From Bacteroidota bacterium (GTDB taxonomy: Bacteria; Bacteroidota; Bacteroidia; Bacteroidales; SZUA-534): a stretch of 64,000 nucleotides of DNA. Numbering within the stretch: position 1 is the first letter of the stretch; each line of letters starts with the position of its first letter. Shown here one piece after another: positions 54,356-63,768 of this stretch. The translations under genes were made by a program, and so were the position numbers. The notes under the pieces were generated by a model, which searched no databases, had not been told where the DNA came from, and worked only from the letters and a program-made list of their open reading frames with translations. The stretch covers positions 62,001 to 126,000 of the forward strand of contig QKGS01000007.1 in the NCBI GenBank assembly GCA_003250355.1. The letters run 5' to 3'.

Positions 54356-54393
54356 TGTATTTGAGATTAAAAAGAGATTAAAAACAATGGGTG

Positions 54394-56544
54394 CTATTTT
54401 TTAAATAACCTGCACAACTGTTTGCCAATTGCGTTAAGCTTTTCAATAGGTTCGGTAAGCGAAGGGTTGGTAAGGTCGGAAATATCATTATCAATAACTC
54501 CAATTTGGATTGGATATATTAAAATAAAACTGTTGTTACGAAACTGATTATCGAGATACAGAGGTATTGTGTTCATATATTTATTATATGATGGTTTGTT
54601 AATACGGCTCATTATTATAATCATGTTATCATCGGGTTTAATAATGGAAGAAATTGATAAGAAGTTTCTGCTTACATCTGTAATTTTAAACTCGGCATTA
54701 ATATTTCGCTTTGCAATCAGTTTTTTTATAATTATAGAGCTTTGTTCGTTGGCTATGAAAACTAATTTTGAGTTTGTGTTAAGTTGAATATTACCTGCTT
54801 TTAATAGCCATCGGGTAAACCCAATAACATTTTCGGCATTGGGAGGCACAATAACAATATGTCGTTTAATGGTTGCAATAGGTTGAGTTGGCTTATAAAT
54901 AAAAACAGTAGTGTTACATTTTGCAATAATGCTTTCAGTTATATTTCCGATAAACGATTCGGAAAGCTTATGTTTTTTATGAATACCAAGAATAATATCA
55001 GAAATGCTTTGTTCTTTTGTAACACTAATTATGGCATTAGATATATTATAATCGTATCGCAATAATTTGTTTAGTTTAATATCATAAGCAGTTGCAAATG
55101 ATTCTGCTTTGTCAAGTATTTTATTTGAACTTAATTCAGAATCGAGCGTAGTATTAGTGTTATCTAATATTTTCAGGGCATATAAATATCCGTTATTGAT
55201 GGTTGTTTTTAATATAGAACTAAGCGAAATTAAATCTTCTACAGTTTCGGGGTTACTAACAGGAATTAGTATTTTTTCAGGAACTATTTTGTTTTCAATG
55301 GTATTTGTTGCTGATTCATTTAATGAGATGTTTTTACCCCCTTTTTGAGCAGCAAATGTGGCAATAGTACATGTTATGAGTATCATTACAATAGTTCCGT
55401 TTAGTATGCTTTCGTTAAGTAATCTTATAGGTTCGCCTGAATCGGAGTACCCTAATATAACATTGTAGCCTACCAAAACAGCTGCAAGTGTGGCTGCCGC
55501 TTGCGCATTGCTCAATCCGAAAATAATTCTGCGCTCATTTATAGTGTATTTTAGTGTTTTTTGAGTTATGAGTGCAGCTAAAAATTTGGCAAGAGTTGCA
55601 ACAATAGTCATTACAATAGCTACTTTTATAGTATCAGTGTCTTTAAAAAATGAGCGGTAATCAACAAGCATTCCAACGCCAATAAGGAAAAACGGAATAA
55701 AAATGGCATTTCCTACAAATTCAATTCGGTTCATTAAAGCCGACGATGACGGAATTAATTTATTAAGAGCCAAGCCCGATAAAAAAGCTCCAATTATTGC
55801 TTCTATTCCGGCAGCTTCGGCTAGTACCGAGGCCAAAAACAGCATTACCATTACAAATATATATTGCGATACCTTATCGGTATATCGCTTAAAAAACCAT
55901 CGGCCTATAATTGGGAAAATTATTAAAACTATTAGAACAAATATGATTATTGAAATAGTTAGCTTTAGCCAAAAAGCACTATTTACATTGCCTTTTGTCA
56001 TTCCTACTATTATAGCCAATACCAAAAGAGCAAGAGTATCGGTAATTATAGTTCCTCCAACAGTAATGTTTACTGCTCTGTTTTTAGTTACTCCAAGTTT
56101 GCTGAGTATCGGGTAGGCAATTAATGTATGCGAAGCATACATACTTGCAATTAATACCGACGATATTATTGATTGTTGCAGAATATAATAACTTGTTAGT
56201 ATACCTAAAAACATAGGTATTATGAAAGTATACATTCCAAATTGAAAACTTTTAAAACTGTTCTTTTTAAAATCAGATATGTTTATATCTAATCCGGCAA
56301 GAAAAAGGATGTAAAGTAACCCGGCTGTACCTGAAAGTATTATGCTGCTATCGCGTAGTAATAAATTGAGCCCGTTTGGACCTATTACAGCTCCCGCTAT
56401 TATTAACCCCAATATACTTGGTATTTTTAATCTGTTTGATATTATAGGGGTAATTAAAATTATAGTTAAAATAGCAAGAAATTTTAATGCCGGATTTGCT
56501 AGTGGCAGTGATGTTTCAAAAATATTTAGAATAGTATTATACAT
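54394..56544 (-). CDS. CPA2-family cation:proton antiporter with C-terminal stress domain
   Basis: 716 residues. The N-terminal ~400 residues form the KefB/NapA-type membrane domain of about 12-13 helices (PSILGLIIAGAVIGPNGLNL, GFFIDTLALLV-like segment reads GGTIITDTLALLVLAIIVGM, IEAIIGAFLSGLALN). The C-terminal ~300 residues look like a universal-stress-protein-type alpha/beta domain (EKILIPVSNPETVEDLISL) instead of the TrkA-N domain of Kef proteins. It exchanges Na+ or K+ for H+ and helps pH or ion balance. Likely monocistronic. A heptad repeat array lies directly upstream. Confidence 0.87.
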   Translation of the reverse strand: MYNTILNIFETSLPLANPALKFLAILTIILITPIISNRLKIPSILGLIIAGAVIGPNGLNLLLRDSSIILSGTAGLLYILFLAGLDINISDFKKNSFKSFQFGMYTFIIPMFLGILTSYYILQQSIISSVLIASMYASHTLIAYPILSKLGVTKNRAVNITVGGTIITDTLALLVLAIIVGMTKGNVNSAFWLKLTISIIIFVLIVLIIFPIIGRWFFKRYTDKVSQYIFVMVMLFLASVLAEAAGIEAIIGAFLSGLALNKLIPSSSALMNRIEFVGNAIFIPFFLIGVGMLVDYRSFFKDTDTIKVAIVMTIVATLAKFLAALITQKTLKYTINERRIIFGLSNAQAAATLAAVLVGYNVILGYSDSGEPIRLLNESILNGTIVMILITCTIATFAAQKGGKNISLNESATNTIENKIVPEKILIPVSNPETVEDLISLSSILKTTINNGYLYALKILDNTNTTLDSELSSNKILDKAESFATAYDIKLNKLLRYDYNISNAIISVTKEQSISDIILGIHKKHKLSESFIGNITESIIAKCNTTVFIYKPTQPIATIKRHIVIVPPNAENVIGFTRWLLKAGNIQLNTNSKLVFIANEQSSIIIKKLIAKRNINAEFKITDVSRNFLSISSIIKPDDNMIIIMSRINKPSYNKYMNTIPLYLDNQFRNNSFILIYPIQIGVIDNDISDLTNPSLTEPIEKLNAIGKQLCRLFKK

Positions 56545-56566
56545 AATTTACTATTGATGCTTGATT

Positions 56567-56604
56567 ACTCACTACTCACTACTCACTACTCGCTACTCAC
56601 TACT
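56567..56604 (-). repeat. Tandem 7-bp array (ACTCACT)
   Basis: Units ACTCACT x3, ACTCGCT, ACTCACT and a partial ACT: about 5.4 copies with one base change. On the minus strand the unit is AGTGAGT, in the same RGT-N4 register as the other arrays. Confidence 0.8.
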
Positions 56605-56659
56605 ATAATGAATTAAATGTAGTAAGCTTTTTTAATAATAATTATTATATGATATAATA

Positions 56660-58060
56660 TTATTTTGTGGATGTAGTACTTATATTAAGCAATATTGAGA
56701 ATATTGAACCATTTTCAGGTTCTGATTTTATAAGTATTTCACCTTTGTGAAGGGAAATAATTTTTTCAACAATTGACAACCCAATACCATGACCTTTATA
56801 ATTCAAAACATTTTTCGACCTGTAAAAAGGTTCAAATATATTGTTTAATTCATCGGCTGAAATACCAATTCCTGAATCAATAAAATTAACTTGTATAATA
56901 TTATTAGTTGTTTCAAGTTTTATTTCGCAAGTCTTATTTCTAGAGTATTTACAACCATTTTCAGCTAAATTATAGAAAGCATCTTTTAGTAACGACGAAT
57001 TACCCGATGTGGTTAACATTTCCGGAGTGTCTATATTATCTGCAAATTGGATGTTCAAATAATAATCGGGGTGAAGTTTTTTCAATTCCGCCTGTGTTTG
57101 CCATATTATTTCATCAACCCTGCATTCAGTAAAATTATAATTGTTTGTTTCGGCGCTTGCTTTAGCTAATAGTAAAAGCCGATTCGATATGTCGGATAAA
57201 TTTTTTATTTCATCGTATACTGTAAGTATGGTTTGCTTGTATTCATCAATATCACGTTCTTTGCGTAATAATACTTCAAGTTGACCCGATAACACTGTAA
57301 GTGGTGTTCGTAACTCATGCGAAGCATTCGATATAAAACTTTTTTGCATTTCAATTGACGATTCAAGCTTGTCGAGAAATCGGTTAAATGTGGTTGCTAA
57401 TTGGGCTATTTCGTCGTTGTTATTGCCTGTATTTACTCTTATAGAAAGCATATTAGCTTCAATGCTGTCAACCTCTTTCATAAGCATTTTTATTGGTAGC
57501 AATGTTCTTTGTGCAAATATTTTTCCCGATATAAATACTATTATCAGGCTTGAACAAAAAACAATCAATAGAATTAAGCGTAAACGCTTTAGCTTATTGA
57601 GGCCAAATATATCTGTTGCCGACACAAATGTTACTATTCTGTCGTATTGACCGGTATAAAACTTACCAATTGTCTCTTTTTTGTTGTTTGTAAGTCGAAT
57701 CTCTTTTTTAAGCCTTACTTCATGTATAATGTCTTCGCTATATTGATTAAATAGTATTGTATCTGATGTGAAAATTAGATTATTATTGTAATCATATATG
57801 GTTATTATCTCATTAGGTAAACTCAATGGGTTATTATGTTCAATTTTTCGCAATAATTCAATATTTATTTCATCAATGTCAATTAGCATTTGTGAAACTA
57901 GAGTAGCCTTTTGTGTCAGGCGATCGTAGAACTCTTCTTTTCTCGATTTTGAGAAAGAGATATAAATAGCCAAACTGAGTAAAATAATAATAATGGCTAC
58001 TATTGTTACAAATAGGTACATTATTTTATCTTTTATCTCCATTTTTAAGTTTAAAAACAT
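56660..58060 (-). CDS. Sensor histidine kinase
   Basis: 466 residues. Membrane helices at about 14-36 and 160-180 flank a periplasmic sensor of about 120 residues. HAMP region about 180-235; HisKA with H248 (SFISNASHELRTPLTVL); HATPase with N box (FYNLAENGCKYSRN), G1 (FIDSGIGIS) and G2 (GHGIGLSIVEKI). It is the partner of the OmpR-type regulator 38 bases upstream, and resembles the CusS/RprX class. Signal unknown; the sensor region has no recognised fold. Confidence 0.92.
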   Translation of the reverse strand: MFLNLKMEIKDKIMYLFVTIVAIIIILLSLAIYISFSKSRKEEFYDRLTQKATLVSQMLIDIDEINIELLRKIEHNNPLSLPNEIITIYDYNNNLIFTSDTILFNQYSEDIIHEVRLKKEIRLTNNKKETIGKFYTGQYDRIVTFVSATDIFGLNKLKRLRLILLIVFCSSLIIVFISGKIFAQRTLLPIKMLMKEVDSIEANMLSIRVNTGNNNDEIAQLATTFNRFLDKLESSIEMQKSFISNASHELRTPLTVLSGQLEVLLRKERDIDEYKQTILTVYDEIKNLSDISNRLLLLAKASAETNNYNFTECRVDEIIWQTQAELKKLHPDYYLNIQFADNIDTPEMLTTSGNSSLLKDAFYNLAENGCKYSRNKTCEIKLETTNNIIQVNFIDSGIGISADELNNIFEPFYRSKNVLNYKGHGIGLSIVEKIISLHKGEILIKSEPENGSIFSILLNISTTSTK

Positions 58061-58098
58061 CTGTTATTATGGCTCTTTATATAGTGATTCTTGATTTT

Positions 58099-58779
58099 TT
58101 ATTGATTGTCAGAAATATAATACCCCATACCTATTTTTGTGTGAATAAGTTTATTGGGTGAATCTTTATCAATTTTTTTTCGCAAAATATTAATATACAC
58201 ATCAACAGTATTAGTGCCGGTGTCGAAGTTAATATCCCAAACTTTTTCCGATATATCGTTTCTTGATATTACACGTCCTTTATTACGCATTAAGTATTCC
58301 AGTAACTTAAACTCCTTTGCTGTAAGGTCAATCGATGTATTACCTCTGATAGCAATACGCTTATCAATATCTAATTGTAAATCGCCAACTTTCAGCATAT
58401 CGGTCGATATTATTATTCCTTTACTTCTTTTTAATAGAGAATGGATTCGTGCCAGTAGTTCTTTAAACTCAAACGGTTTAACCAAGTAATCGTCAACTCC
58501 GGAGTTAAATCCGGTAATTTTATCGTCTAAAGCATCAAGTGCCGATAACATAATAATTGGAGTATTTTGTTTCTTTGCGCGTATAGCTTTACATACTTCA
58601 AAGCCGTTTTTATATGGGAGTATTACATCAAGAACTATTATATCATAATTATTTTTTAACGCCATTCGTTCGCCAATTGAACCGTCAAAAGCAACATCAA
58701 TATTAAAATTTTCCTCTTCTAGTCCTTTTTTTATAAATTCGGCAAGTTTAGGTTCATCTTCTATTACTAGTATATTCAT
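58099..58779 (-). CDS. OmpR-family response regulator
   Basis: 226 residues. Receiver domain with E7/D8 (VIEDEPKL), phosphoacceptor D51 (IIVLDVILP) and the conserved K in DDYLVKPFEFKEL. Winged-helix DNA-binding domain from about 128 (LTAKEFKLLEYLMRNKGRVI, TNTVDVYINILRKKID). It forms a two-component pair with the downstream histidine kinase. It starts six bases after rluA, so the three genes are likely one operon. Target genes are unknown; autoregulation is typical for this class. Confidence 0.94.
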   Translation of the reverse strand: MNILVIEDEPKLAEFIKKGLEEENFNIDVAFDGSIGERMALKNNYDIIVLDVILPYKNGFEVCKAIRAKKQNTPIIMLSALDALDDKITGFNSGVDDYLVKPFEFKELLARIHSLLKRSKGIIISTDMLKVGDLQLDIDKRIAIRGNTSIDLTAKEFKLLEYLMRNKGRVISRNDISEKVWDINFDTGTNTVDVYINILRKKIDKDSPNKLIHTKIGMGYYISDNQ

Positions 58780-58785
58780 AGTGTT

Positions 58786-59472
58786 TTACTTTTGGCTTTT
58801 AGTAAAATAATTCCACAAATTATCGTTTGGTACAGGAGCCGTTATTTCAATTATCTCTTTTGAAACAGGGTGTGCTATCTTCAAATAACGGGCATGAAGA
58901 TTAATTCCTCCATCAGGGTTAGAGCGTTTAGCTCCATATTTCAAGTCCCCTTTTATAGTACAGCCTATGTGGGATAGTTGAGCCCTAATTTGGTGATGAC
59001 GCCCTGTAATTAAGTCTATTTCAAGTAAATAATATCTTTCCGATGAATTTATTAGCTTATAATTTAAAATAGCTTGTTTAGAATCGGAGGTTGGCGATTT
59101 GCATACAAAGGTTTTGTTTTTTTTAGTGTCGCGCCTTAAATCATTGATAAGTGTTGCAAAAGGTAAATTTGGCTTATTCTCAACAATAGCCCAGTATATT
59201 TTATCAATGTTATTTTTGGTTTTAAACATTTCGTTTAAGCGAGCTAAAGCCTTACTTGTACGGGCAAATAGCAGCACACCCGAAACCGGACGGTCTAATC
59301 TGTGTACTACCCCCAAAAAAACATTGCCGGGTTTGTTGTATTTATCTTTTATGTATTCTTTTACATACTCTTCAAGCGATTTGTCGCCTGTTTTATCGCT
59401 GTGTACAATATCTGATACCTGCTTGTTTACAGCAATTATATGGTTGTCTTCGTATAAAATTTCTAGTTGCAC
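58786..59472 (-). CDS. RluA-family pseudouridine synthase
   Basis: 228 residues with a GTG start. The catalytic motif is HRLDRPVSGVLLFARTSKA, with the aspartate of RLDRP as nucleophile; TGRHHQIRAQLSHIG is the second conserved block. No S4 domain is present at the N terminus, as in the short RluA/RluC-like and TruC-like members. It isomerises uridine in rRNA or tRNA; the site cannot be told from sequence. The GTG start lies inside a heptad repeat array. Likely co-transcribed with the two-component genes. Confidence 0.88.
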   Translation of the reverse strand: MQLEILYEDNHIIAVNKQVSDIVHSDKTGDKSLEEYVKEYIKDKYNKPGNVFLGVVHRLDRPVSGVLLFARTSKALARLNEMFKTKNNIDKIYWAIVENKPNLPFATLINDLRRDTKKNKTFVCKSPTSDSKQAILNYKLINSSERYYLLEIDLITGRHHQIRAQLSHIGCTIKGDLKYGAKRSNPDGGINLHARYLKIAHPVSKEIIEITAPVPNDNLWNYFTKSQK

Positions 59473-59514
59473 GATACAAGTTATAAGTTACAGGTTGCAG
59501 GTTGCGAGTTTAAA
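59466..59514 (+). repeat. Imperfect heptad array, RGT-N4 register
   Basis: GTT occurs at 59466, 59480, 59487, 59494, 59501 and 59508, in a 7-base register with one degenerate unit. Units include AGTTATA, AGTTACA, GGTTGCA and GGTTGCG. It overlaps the rluA start codon. Confidence 0.65.
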
Positions 59515-59602
59515 AGATTTTTAATGTAATAATTTGTAAATTCTCAAATTTGCTCATTTAAAAATATTAAAAGAGGACATTATATTTACTTCAAATACTT
59601 CC

Positions 59603-60418
59603 TTAGTATTGCTCTCTTTCGTTAGGGAAATCTACATTTTTTACATCGGTAATGTATCCTCTTACTGCACCTTTTATCTCTTCGGCAAGGTTGTGATAGC
59701 GACGCAGAAAACGTGGCGAAAATTCCTGATTTATACCAAGCATATCGTGCAATACAAGAACCTGTCCATCAACCTGGTTTCCTGCGCCAATACCAATTAT
59801 TGGTATACGAACCGATTTTGCTACTTCGGCAGCAAGTGTGGCCGGAATTTTCTCTAGTACTATGGCAAAACACCCAAGCTCTTCAAGTAGGATAGCATCT
59901 TTTTTAAGCTTTTCGGCCTCTTCTTCTTCTTTCGCTCTTACTACGTAAGTTCCAAATTTATGTATCGATTGGGGTGTAAGCCCAAGGTGTCCCATTACAG
60001 GAATGCCGGCTGAAAGTATTCTTATTATTGACTCTTCTACCTCGCTGCCCCCTTCGAGTTTAACGGCGTGTGCTCCGGTTTCTTTCATTATTCGTATCGA
60101 TGAATTTAGAGCCTCTTTAGAGTTTCCCTGATATGTTCCAAAGGGTAAGTCTACTACTATTAATGCTCTGCTTGAACCGCGCACTACCGAGGCTGCATGG
60201 TATATCATATTGTCGAGTGTAATAGGCAGGGTAGTAGTGTGGCCGGCCATAACATTCGAAGCCGAATCGCCTACTAATATTACATCAATACCGGCGGCAT
60301 CTACAAGCGATGCCATACTAAAATCGTAAGCCGTTAGCATTGATATTTTTTCACCCCTGTGTTTCATTTCACTTAAAACATGGGTGGTTACTACTTTTAC
60401 CTCTGTATGTACTGACAT
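59603..60418 (-). CDS. panB: 3-methyl-2-oxobutanoate hydroxymethyltransferase (ketopantoate hydroxymethyltransferase)
   Basis: 271 residues. TIM-barrel enzyme that transfers a one-carbon unit from methylene-tetrahydrofolate to ketoisovalerate, giving ketopantoate for pantothenate and CoA. Family marks: [70 protein letters not shown] and [17 protein letters not shown]. The metal aspartates sit in the VGDS and VDLPF blocks. It is monocistronic; panC and panD are not in the window. Confidence 0.97.
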   Translation of the reverse strand: MSVHTEVKVVTTHVLSEMKHRGEKISMLTAYDFSMASLVDAAGIDVILVGDSASNVMAGHTTTLPITLDNMIYHAASVVRGSSRALIVVDLPFGTYQGNSKEALNSSIRIMKETGAHAVKLEGGSEVEESIIRILSAGIPVMGHLGLTPQSIHKFGTYVVRAKEEEEAEKLKKDAILLEELGCFAIVLEKIPATLAAEVAKSVRIPIIGIGAGNQVDGQVLVLHDMLGINQEFSPRFLRRYHNLAEEIKGAVRGYITDVKNVDFPNEREQY

Positions 60419-60441
60419 ATTTGTATCTTATAAAATGAATT

Positions 60442-60473
60442 GCAAAAGTGTTGCTTTTTATTTTAATACACAA
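60442..60473 (-). promoter_or_regulatory. Probable promoter of panB
   Basis: On the minus strand TTTG (60470-60473), 20 bases, then CACTTTTG (60442-60449), one base off TAnnTTTG. It ends 23 bases before the panB start. Confidence 0.5.
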
Positions 60474-60539
60474 AACCTGCATTAATGTTTATTATCCATT
60501 TTCAATGCAATAACATAAAATACTTCCCGACTAATTTTC

Positions 60540-60547
60540 TATTTTTG
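60540..60547 (+). promoter_or_regulatory. Possible -7 element of aguA-aguB
   Basis: TATTTTTG matches TAnnTTTG, 20 bases before the aguA start. No good -33 element was found. Confidence 0.35.
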
Positions 60548-60567
60548 CCACCTGTTATAATAAAATT

Positions 60568-61605
60568 ATGAATAAGAATAAAGGCAAATTTTATCCACCC
60601 GAATGGTATCCTCAGCAACTTGTTGAGTTAGCCTGGCCCGATACTCATACCGATTGGAACGATATATTACCCGAAGTACAGGAGTGTTATATAAATATTA
60701 TTACCGAGATAACAAAAACCGCTAAGGTATTGTTGTTATGTGATAATAGTAGCGAGGTTAAAAAAGTATTTTCCGAAAGGGTGCAAAACGAAATAATATT
60801 TGCAAATATTGACTATAACGATACCTGGGCACGCGATTTTGGAGGTATAACCATTTTTGAAAATGGAGAGCCTATAATTTACGATTTTGCATTCAATGGG
60901 TGGGGAATGAAATTTGCTGCAAATAATGATAATTGTACAAATCGTAATTTAAAAGCGCTGTCGTATTTTGGTGATACAAAAGTAGTTAACCGAAAAAACG
61001 TTGTTCTTGAGGGAGGCTCAATAGAATCGGACGGAGAAGGAACTTTGCTTACCACATCGATTTGTTTATTGAGCAACAACAGAAACGATGAATGGGGAAA
61101 ACCTGAATTGGAGGATTTGCTAAAAGATAAGTTTGGGGTAAAAAAAGTATTGTGGCTCAATTATGGATTGTTGGAAGGTGACGATACCGACGGACATATT
61201 GATACATTAGTTCGTTTTGCTCCCGATAATGGTATTGTATATTGTAAATGTACCGATGAAAGCGACCTCCATTTTCATGAATTGCAAAAAATGGAAGAAG
61301 AGTTAAAAATATTTACTTCATGCAGTGGAAAACAGTATGATTTATTTGCTGTTCCATTACCTTCGGCAATATACGATAATGGCTACCGCTTGCCGGCAAC
61401 CTATGTTAACTATTTAATTTTAAATAAAAAGGTACTGGTGCCTGTATATGGAGTACCTGAAGATAATAAGGCATTGGAAGCAATTCAAAAAGCTCATCCC
61501 GGATACGAAATAGTTGGTATTAACTGTTTGGCATTAGTAAAACAACATGGTTCACTGCACTGTATTACCATGAATTATCCGAAGGGAACTTTTAATCATT
61601 TATAA
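60568..61605 (+). CDS. aguA: Agmatine deiminase
   Basis: 345 residues of the peptidylarginine-deiminase-like fold. Converts agmatine to N-carbamoylputrescine and ammonia. Visible features: YPPEWYPQQLVELAWPDTHT at the start, NDTWARDFGGI, VLEGGSIESDGEGTLLTTS, the H-D segment DDTDGHIDTLVRF, and the active-site cysteine in HGSLHCITMNYPKG at the C terminus. It is followed after 10 bases by the carbamoylputrescine amidase gene, giving the two-step agmatine-to-putrescine route. Confidence 0.95.
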   Translation: MNKNKGKFYPPEWYPQQLVELAWPDTHTDWNDILPEVQECYINIITEITKTAKVLLLCDNSSEVKKVFSERVQNEIIFANIDYNDTWARDFGGITIFENGEPIIYDFAFNGWGMKFAANNDNCTNRNLKALSYFGDTKVVNRKNVVLEGGSIESDGEGTLLTTSICLLSNNRNDEWGKPELEDLLKDKFGVKKVLWLNYGLLEGDDTDGHIDTLVRFAPDNGIVYCKCTDESDLHFHELQKMEEELKIFTSCSGKQYDLFAVPLPSAIYDNGYRLPATYVNYLILNKKVLVPVYGVPEDNKALEAIQKAHPGYEIVGINCLALVKQHGSLHCITMNYPKGTFNHL

Positions 61606-61615
61606 AACTTTAATT

Positions 61616-62500
61616 ATGAGTATAATACAAACCGCAATAATTCAAATAAAAGTTGGTTCCGATAAGTTGGCTAATCGTCAAAAATTGGGAAATAAAATAA
61701 GAGAAGCTGCAAACGCTGGAGCTAAATTGGTGGTATTACCAGAATTGCACGATAGCTTGTATTTTTGTCAAACAGAAGATGTTTCAAATTTCGATTTAGC
61801 TGAACCTATTCCCGGTCCGGCAACCGATTTTTATAGTCAATTGGCAGGTGAGTTAGGAATAGTTTTAGTAACATCACTATTTGAAAAGCGAGCACCTGGT
61901 TTGTATCATAATACAGCGGTAGTATTCGATACTAATGGTTCTATAGCCGGTAAATACCGAAAAATGCACATACCCGATGACCCGGCTTACTACGAGAAGT
62001 TTTATTTTACCCCCGGCGATATGGGTTTTGAACCAATACAAACATCGGTAGGAAAACTTGGTGTGCTTGTGTGTTGGGATCAATGGTATCCCGAAGCAGC
62101 ACGTTTAATGGCATTGCGTGGGGCTGATGTACTTATATATCCAACAGCAATAGGTTATGAATTAACCGATACCGATGCAGAAAAGAATCGCCAGCGTGAA
62201 GCATGGATTACTATACAGCGTGCCCATGCTGTTGCAAATGGAGTACCTGTTATATCAGTAAACAGAACTGGTTACGAGGCCGACCCATCGAAAGTAACCA
62301 ATGGTATTGAGTTCTGGGGCAATAGCTTTGTTGCAGGTCCTCAGGGTGAATTTATGGTACAGGCATCGAACACTAATGAAGAAATACAATTGATTGATAT
62401 TGACAAACAACGTACCGAAAATGTGCGACGCATATGGCCTTACTTCCGCGATCGCCGTATTGATGCTTACGCATCAATAGTTAAACGATACGACGATTAG
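61616..62500 (+). CDS. aguB: N-carbamoylputrescine amidase
   Basis: 294 residues of the nitrilase superfamily. The Glu-Lys-Cys triad is seen as VVLPELHDS, YRKMHIPDD and LVCWDQWYPEAARL. It hydrolyses N-carbamoylputrescine to putrescine, CO2 and ammonia. It forms an operon with aguA. Beta-ureidopropionase-type activity is the alternative, but the linkage settles it. Its end is only six bases from the convergent TPR gene, with no room for a classic terminator. Confidence 0.94.
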   Translation: MSIIQTAIIQIKVGSDKLANRQKLGNKIREAANAGAKLVVLPELHDSLYFCQTEDVSNFDLAEPIPGPATDFYSQLAGELGIVLVTSLFEKRAPGLYHNTAVVFDTNGSIAGKYRKMHIPDDPAYYEKFYFTPGDMGFEPIQTSVGKLGVLVCWDQWYPEAARLMALRGADVLIYPTAIGYELTDTDAEKNRQREAWITIQRAHAVANGVPVISVNRTGYEADPSKVTNGIEFWGNSFVAGPQGEFMVQASNTNEEIQLIDIDKQRTENVRRIWPYFRDRRIDAYASIVKRYDD

Positions 62501-62506
62501 TATTAT

Positions 62507-63757
62507 TTAATCATTATCGGAGTTGCCGTTCTTTCTGGTTTTTATTACCACAAACATTCTGATAATAATTACAATAAGGACAAATACAATAGCAAAAGTA
62601 ATATTCATAAGTTGCTTATATGCTTTGTTCTGAACAAGAATCTGTTTTTTTAGGTCAAGCATTTTGTTTGCATACTTGCTGTATTCACTATCAGAACTGC
62701 TTGAATTTGACAATACCGCTTCTTTTAGGTTTTTGTATTGTTGAAAATATCGTAATGCTTCCTCTGAGTATCCCTGAATGTAGTGTAATTCATAGTACGA
62801 TTTCAGATTATCTACTTTGCTTATTGTAAGGTTAAGATTTTCAGCTATTTTCATACTTTTATCCAGATGCAATTTTGCTTCCTTAAAATTACCCATTTCA
62901 AGGTACGTATTACCTATTTTATTTAGCGATTGAGCTATAATTATACTGTCTTTACTAACTGTATGAATATCATAAGCTTTCATGTAATAAAGCATGGCTT
63001 TTTCAAGTTCATCGGTAGTAAAAAATACATCGCCTATAGCATCGTATATTTTGGCTACTTCAGGGAGATTTTGAACTTTTTTTAGTTCTATTACTGAGTT
63101 TTCAAGTGTTTGTATAGCTTCCTGATTTTGATTTAGCTTGTGTAATGTAATACCCTTTAAGTAAAGTAGGTTTGATGCAGAGGTTACATTTTCTAGTTTT
63201 TTATATATATAAAGTGCTTTGTTGTAGTTTTCCAGTGCTTTGTCGTAATCTTGCCAAAAATAATAAATAGAACCCATATTGGTATACATTTCTGCCTGAT
63301 TATTAGGGTGGTCTAGTTCTATATATAACCTTAAAGCCTGATGAAAGTATAGTAATGCTTTTTTTCTGTCGCTGAGATTAAAATTAACTAAACCAATTTT
63401 TTGCATTATTTTGGCTACATCGTTTTTGTTATTAAAGGCCAGAGTATGGCGAAGTGTTTTTTGGTAATAACTCAACGCCTGTTCAAGATTCCCCATTATA
63501 TAATAGGTATTTCCTATGTAATTGGTTAATAACGCCTGGTCTTTAATGCGGTCATTCTCTGTAGCCCAGTTAAGAGCTTCAATAGCGTAAATTATAGCTT
63601 CTTGTCCTTTAATGGAATCGGTACTATTTAACTTTTTAATAAGATTTTCTACTTTTTTATCGTTTTTATCTTTATTAAAATGTTCAATTATTGAGTTATT
63701 ACCAAATGTAATTATTGGCAATATAATAGTTGCAAGTATAATTATCTGTTTTTTCAT
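62507..63757 (-). CDS. TPR-repeat membrane protein, sensor-like
   Basis: 416 residues. Signal peptide (about 1-18), about eight tetratricopeptide repeats (about 75-320; for example YIGNTYYIMGNLEQALSYYQ), a helical stretch, then one membrane helix (about 385-405) and a short basic tail. This is the periplasmic-TPR-plus-helix half of typical Bacteroidota TPR histidine kinases and TPR-LuxR regulators, but with no effector domain. The gene just upstream ends as a histidine kinase, so the two may act together. Confidence 0.75.
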   Translation of the reverse strand: MKKQIIILATIILPIITFGNNSIIEHFNKDKNDKKVENLIKKLNSTDSIKGQEAIIYAIEALNWATENDRIKDQALLTNYIGNTYYIMGNLEQALSYYQKTLRHTLAFNNKNDVAKIMQKIGLVNFNLSDRKKALLYFHQALRLYIELDHPNNQAEMYTNMGSIYYFWQDYDKALENYNKALYIYKKLENVTSASNLLYLKGITLHKLNQNQEAIQTLENSVIELKKVQNLPEVAKIYDAIGDVFFTTDELEKAMLYYMKAYDIHTVSKDSIIIAQSLNKIGNTYLEMGNFKEAKLHLDKSMKIAENLNLTISKVDNLKSYYELHYIQGYSEEALRYFQQYKNLKEAVLSNSSSSDSEYSKYANKMLDLKKQILVQNKAYKQLMNITFAIVFVLIVIIIRMFVVIKTRKNGNSDND

Positions 63758-63768
63758 AGCCCGAGTAA

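Noticed and set aside
55703-56116. Plus-strand frame of 137 codons inside the antiporter gene
   Set aside because: Antisense shadow of membrane-helix coding sequence.
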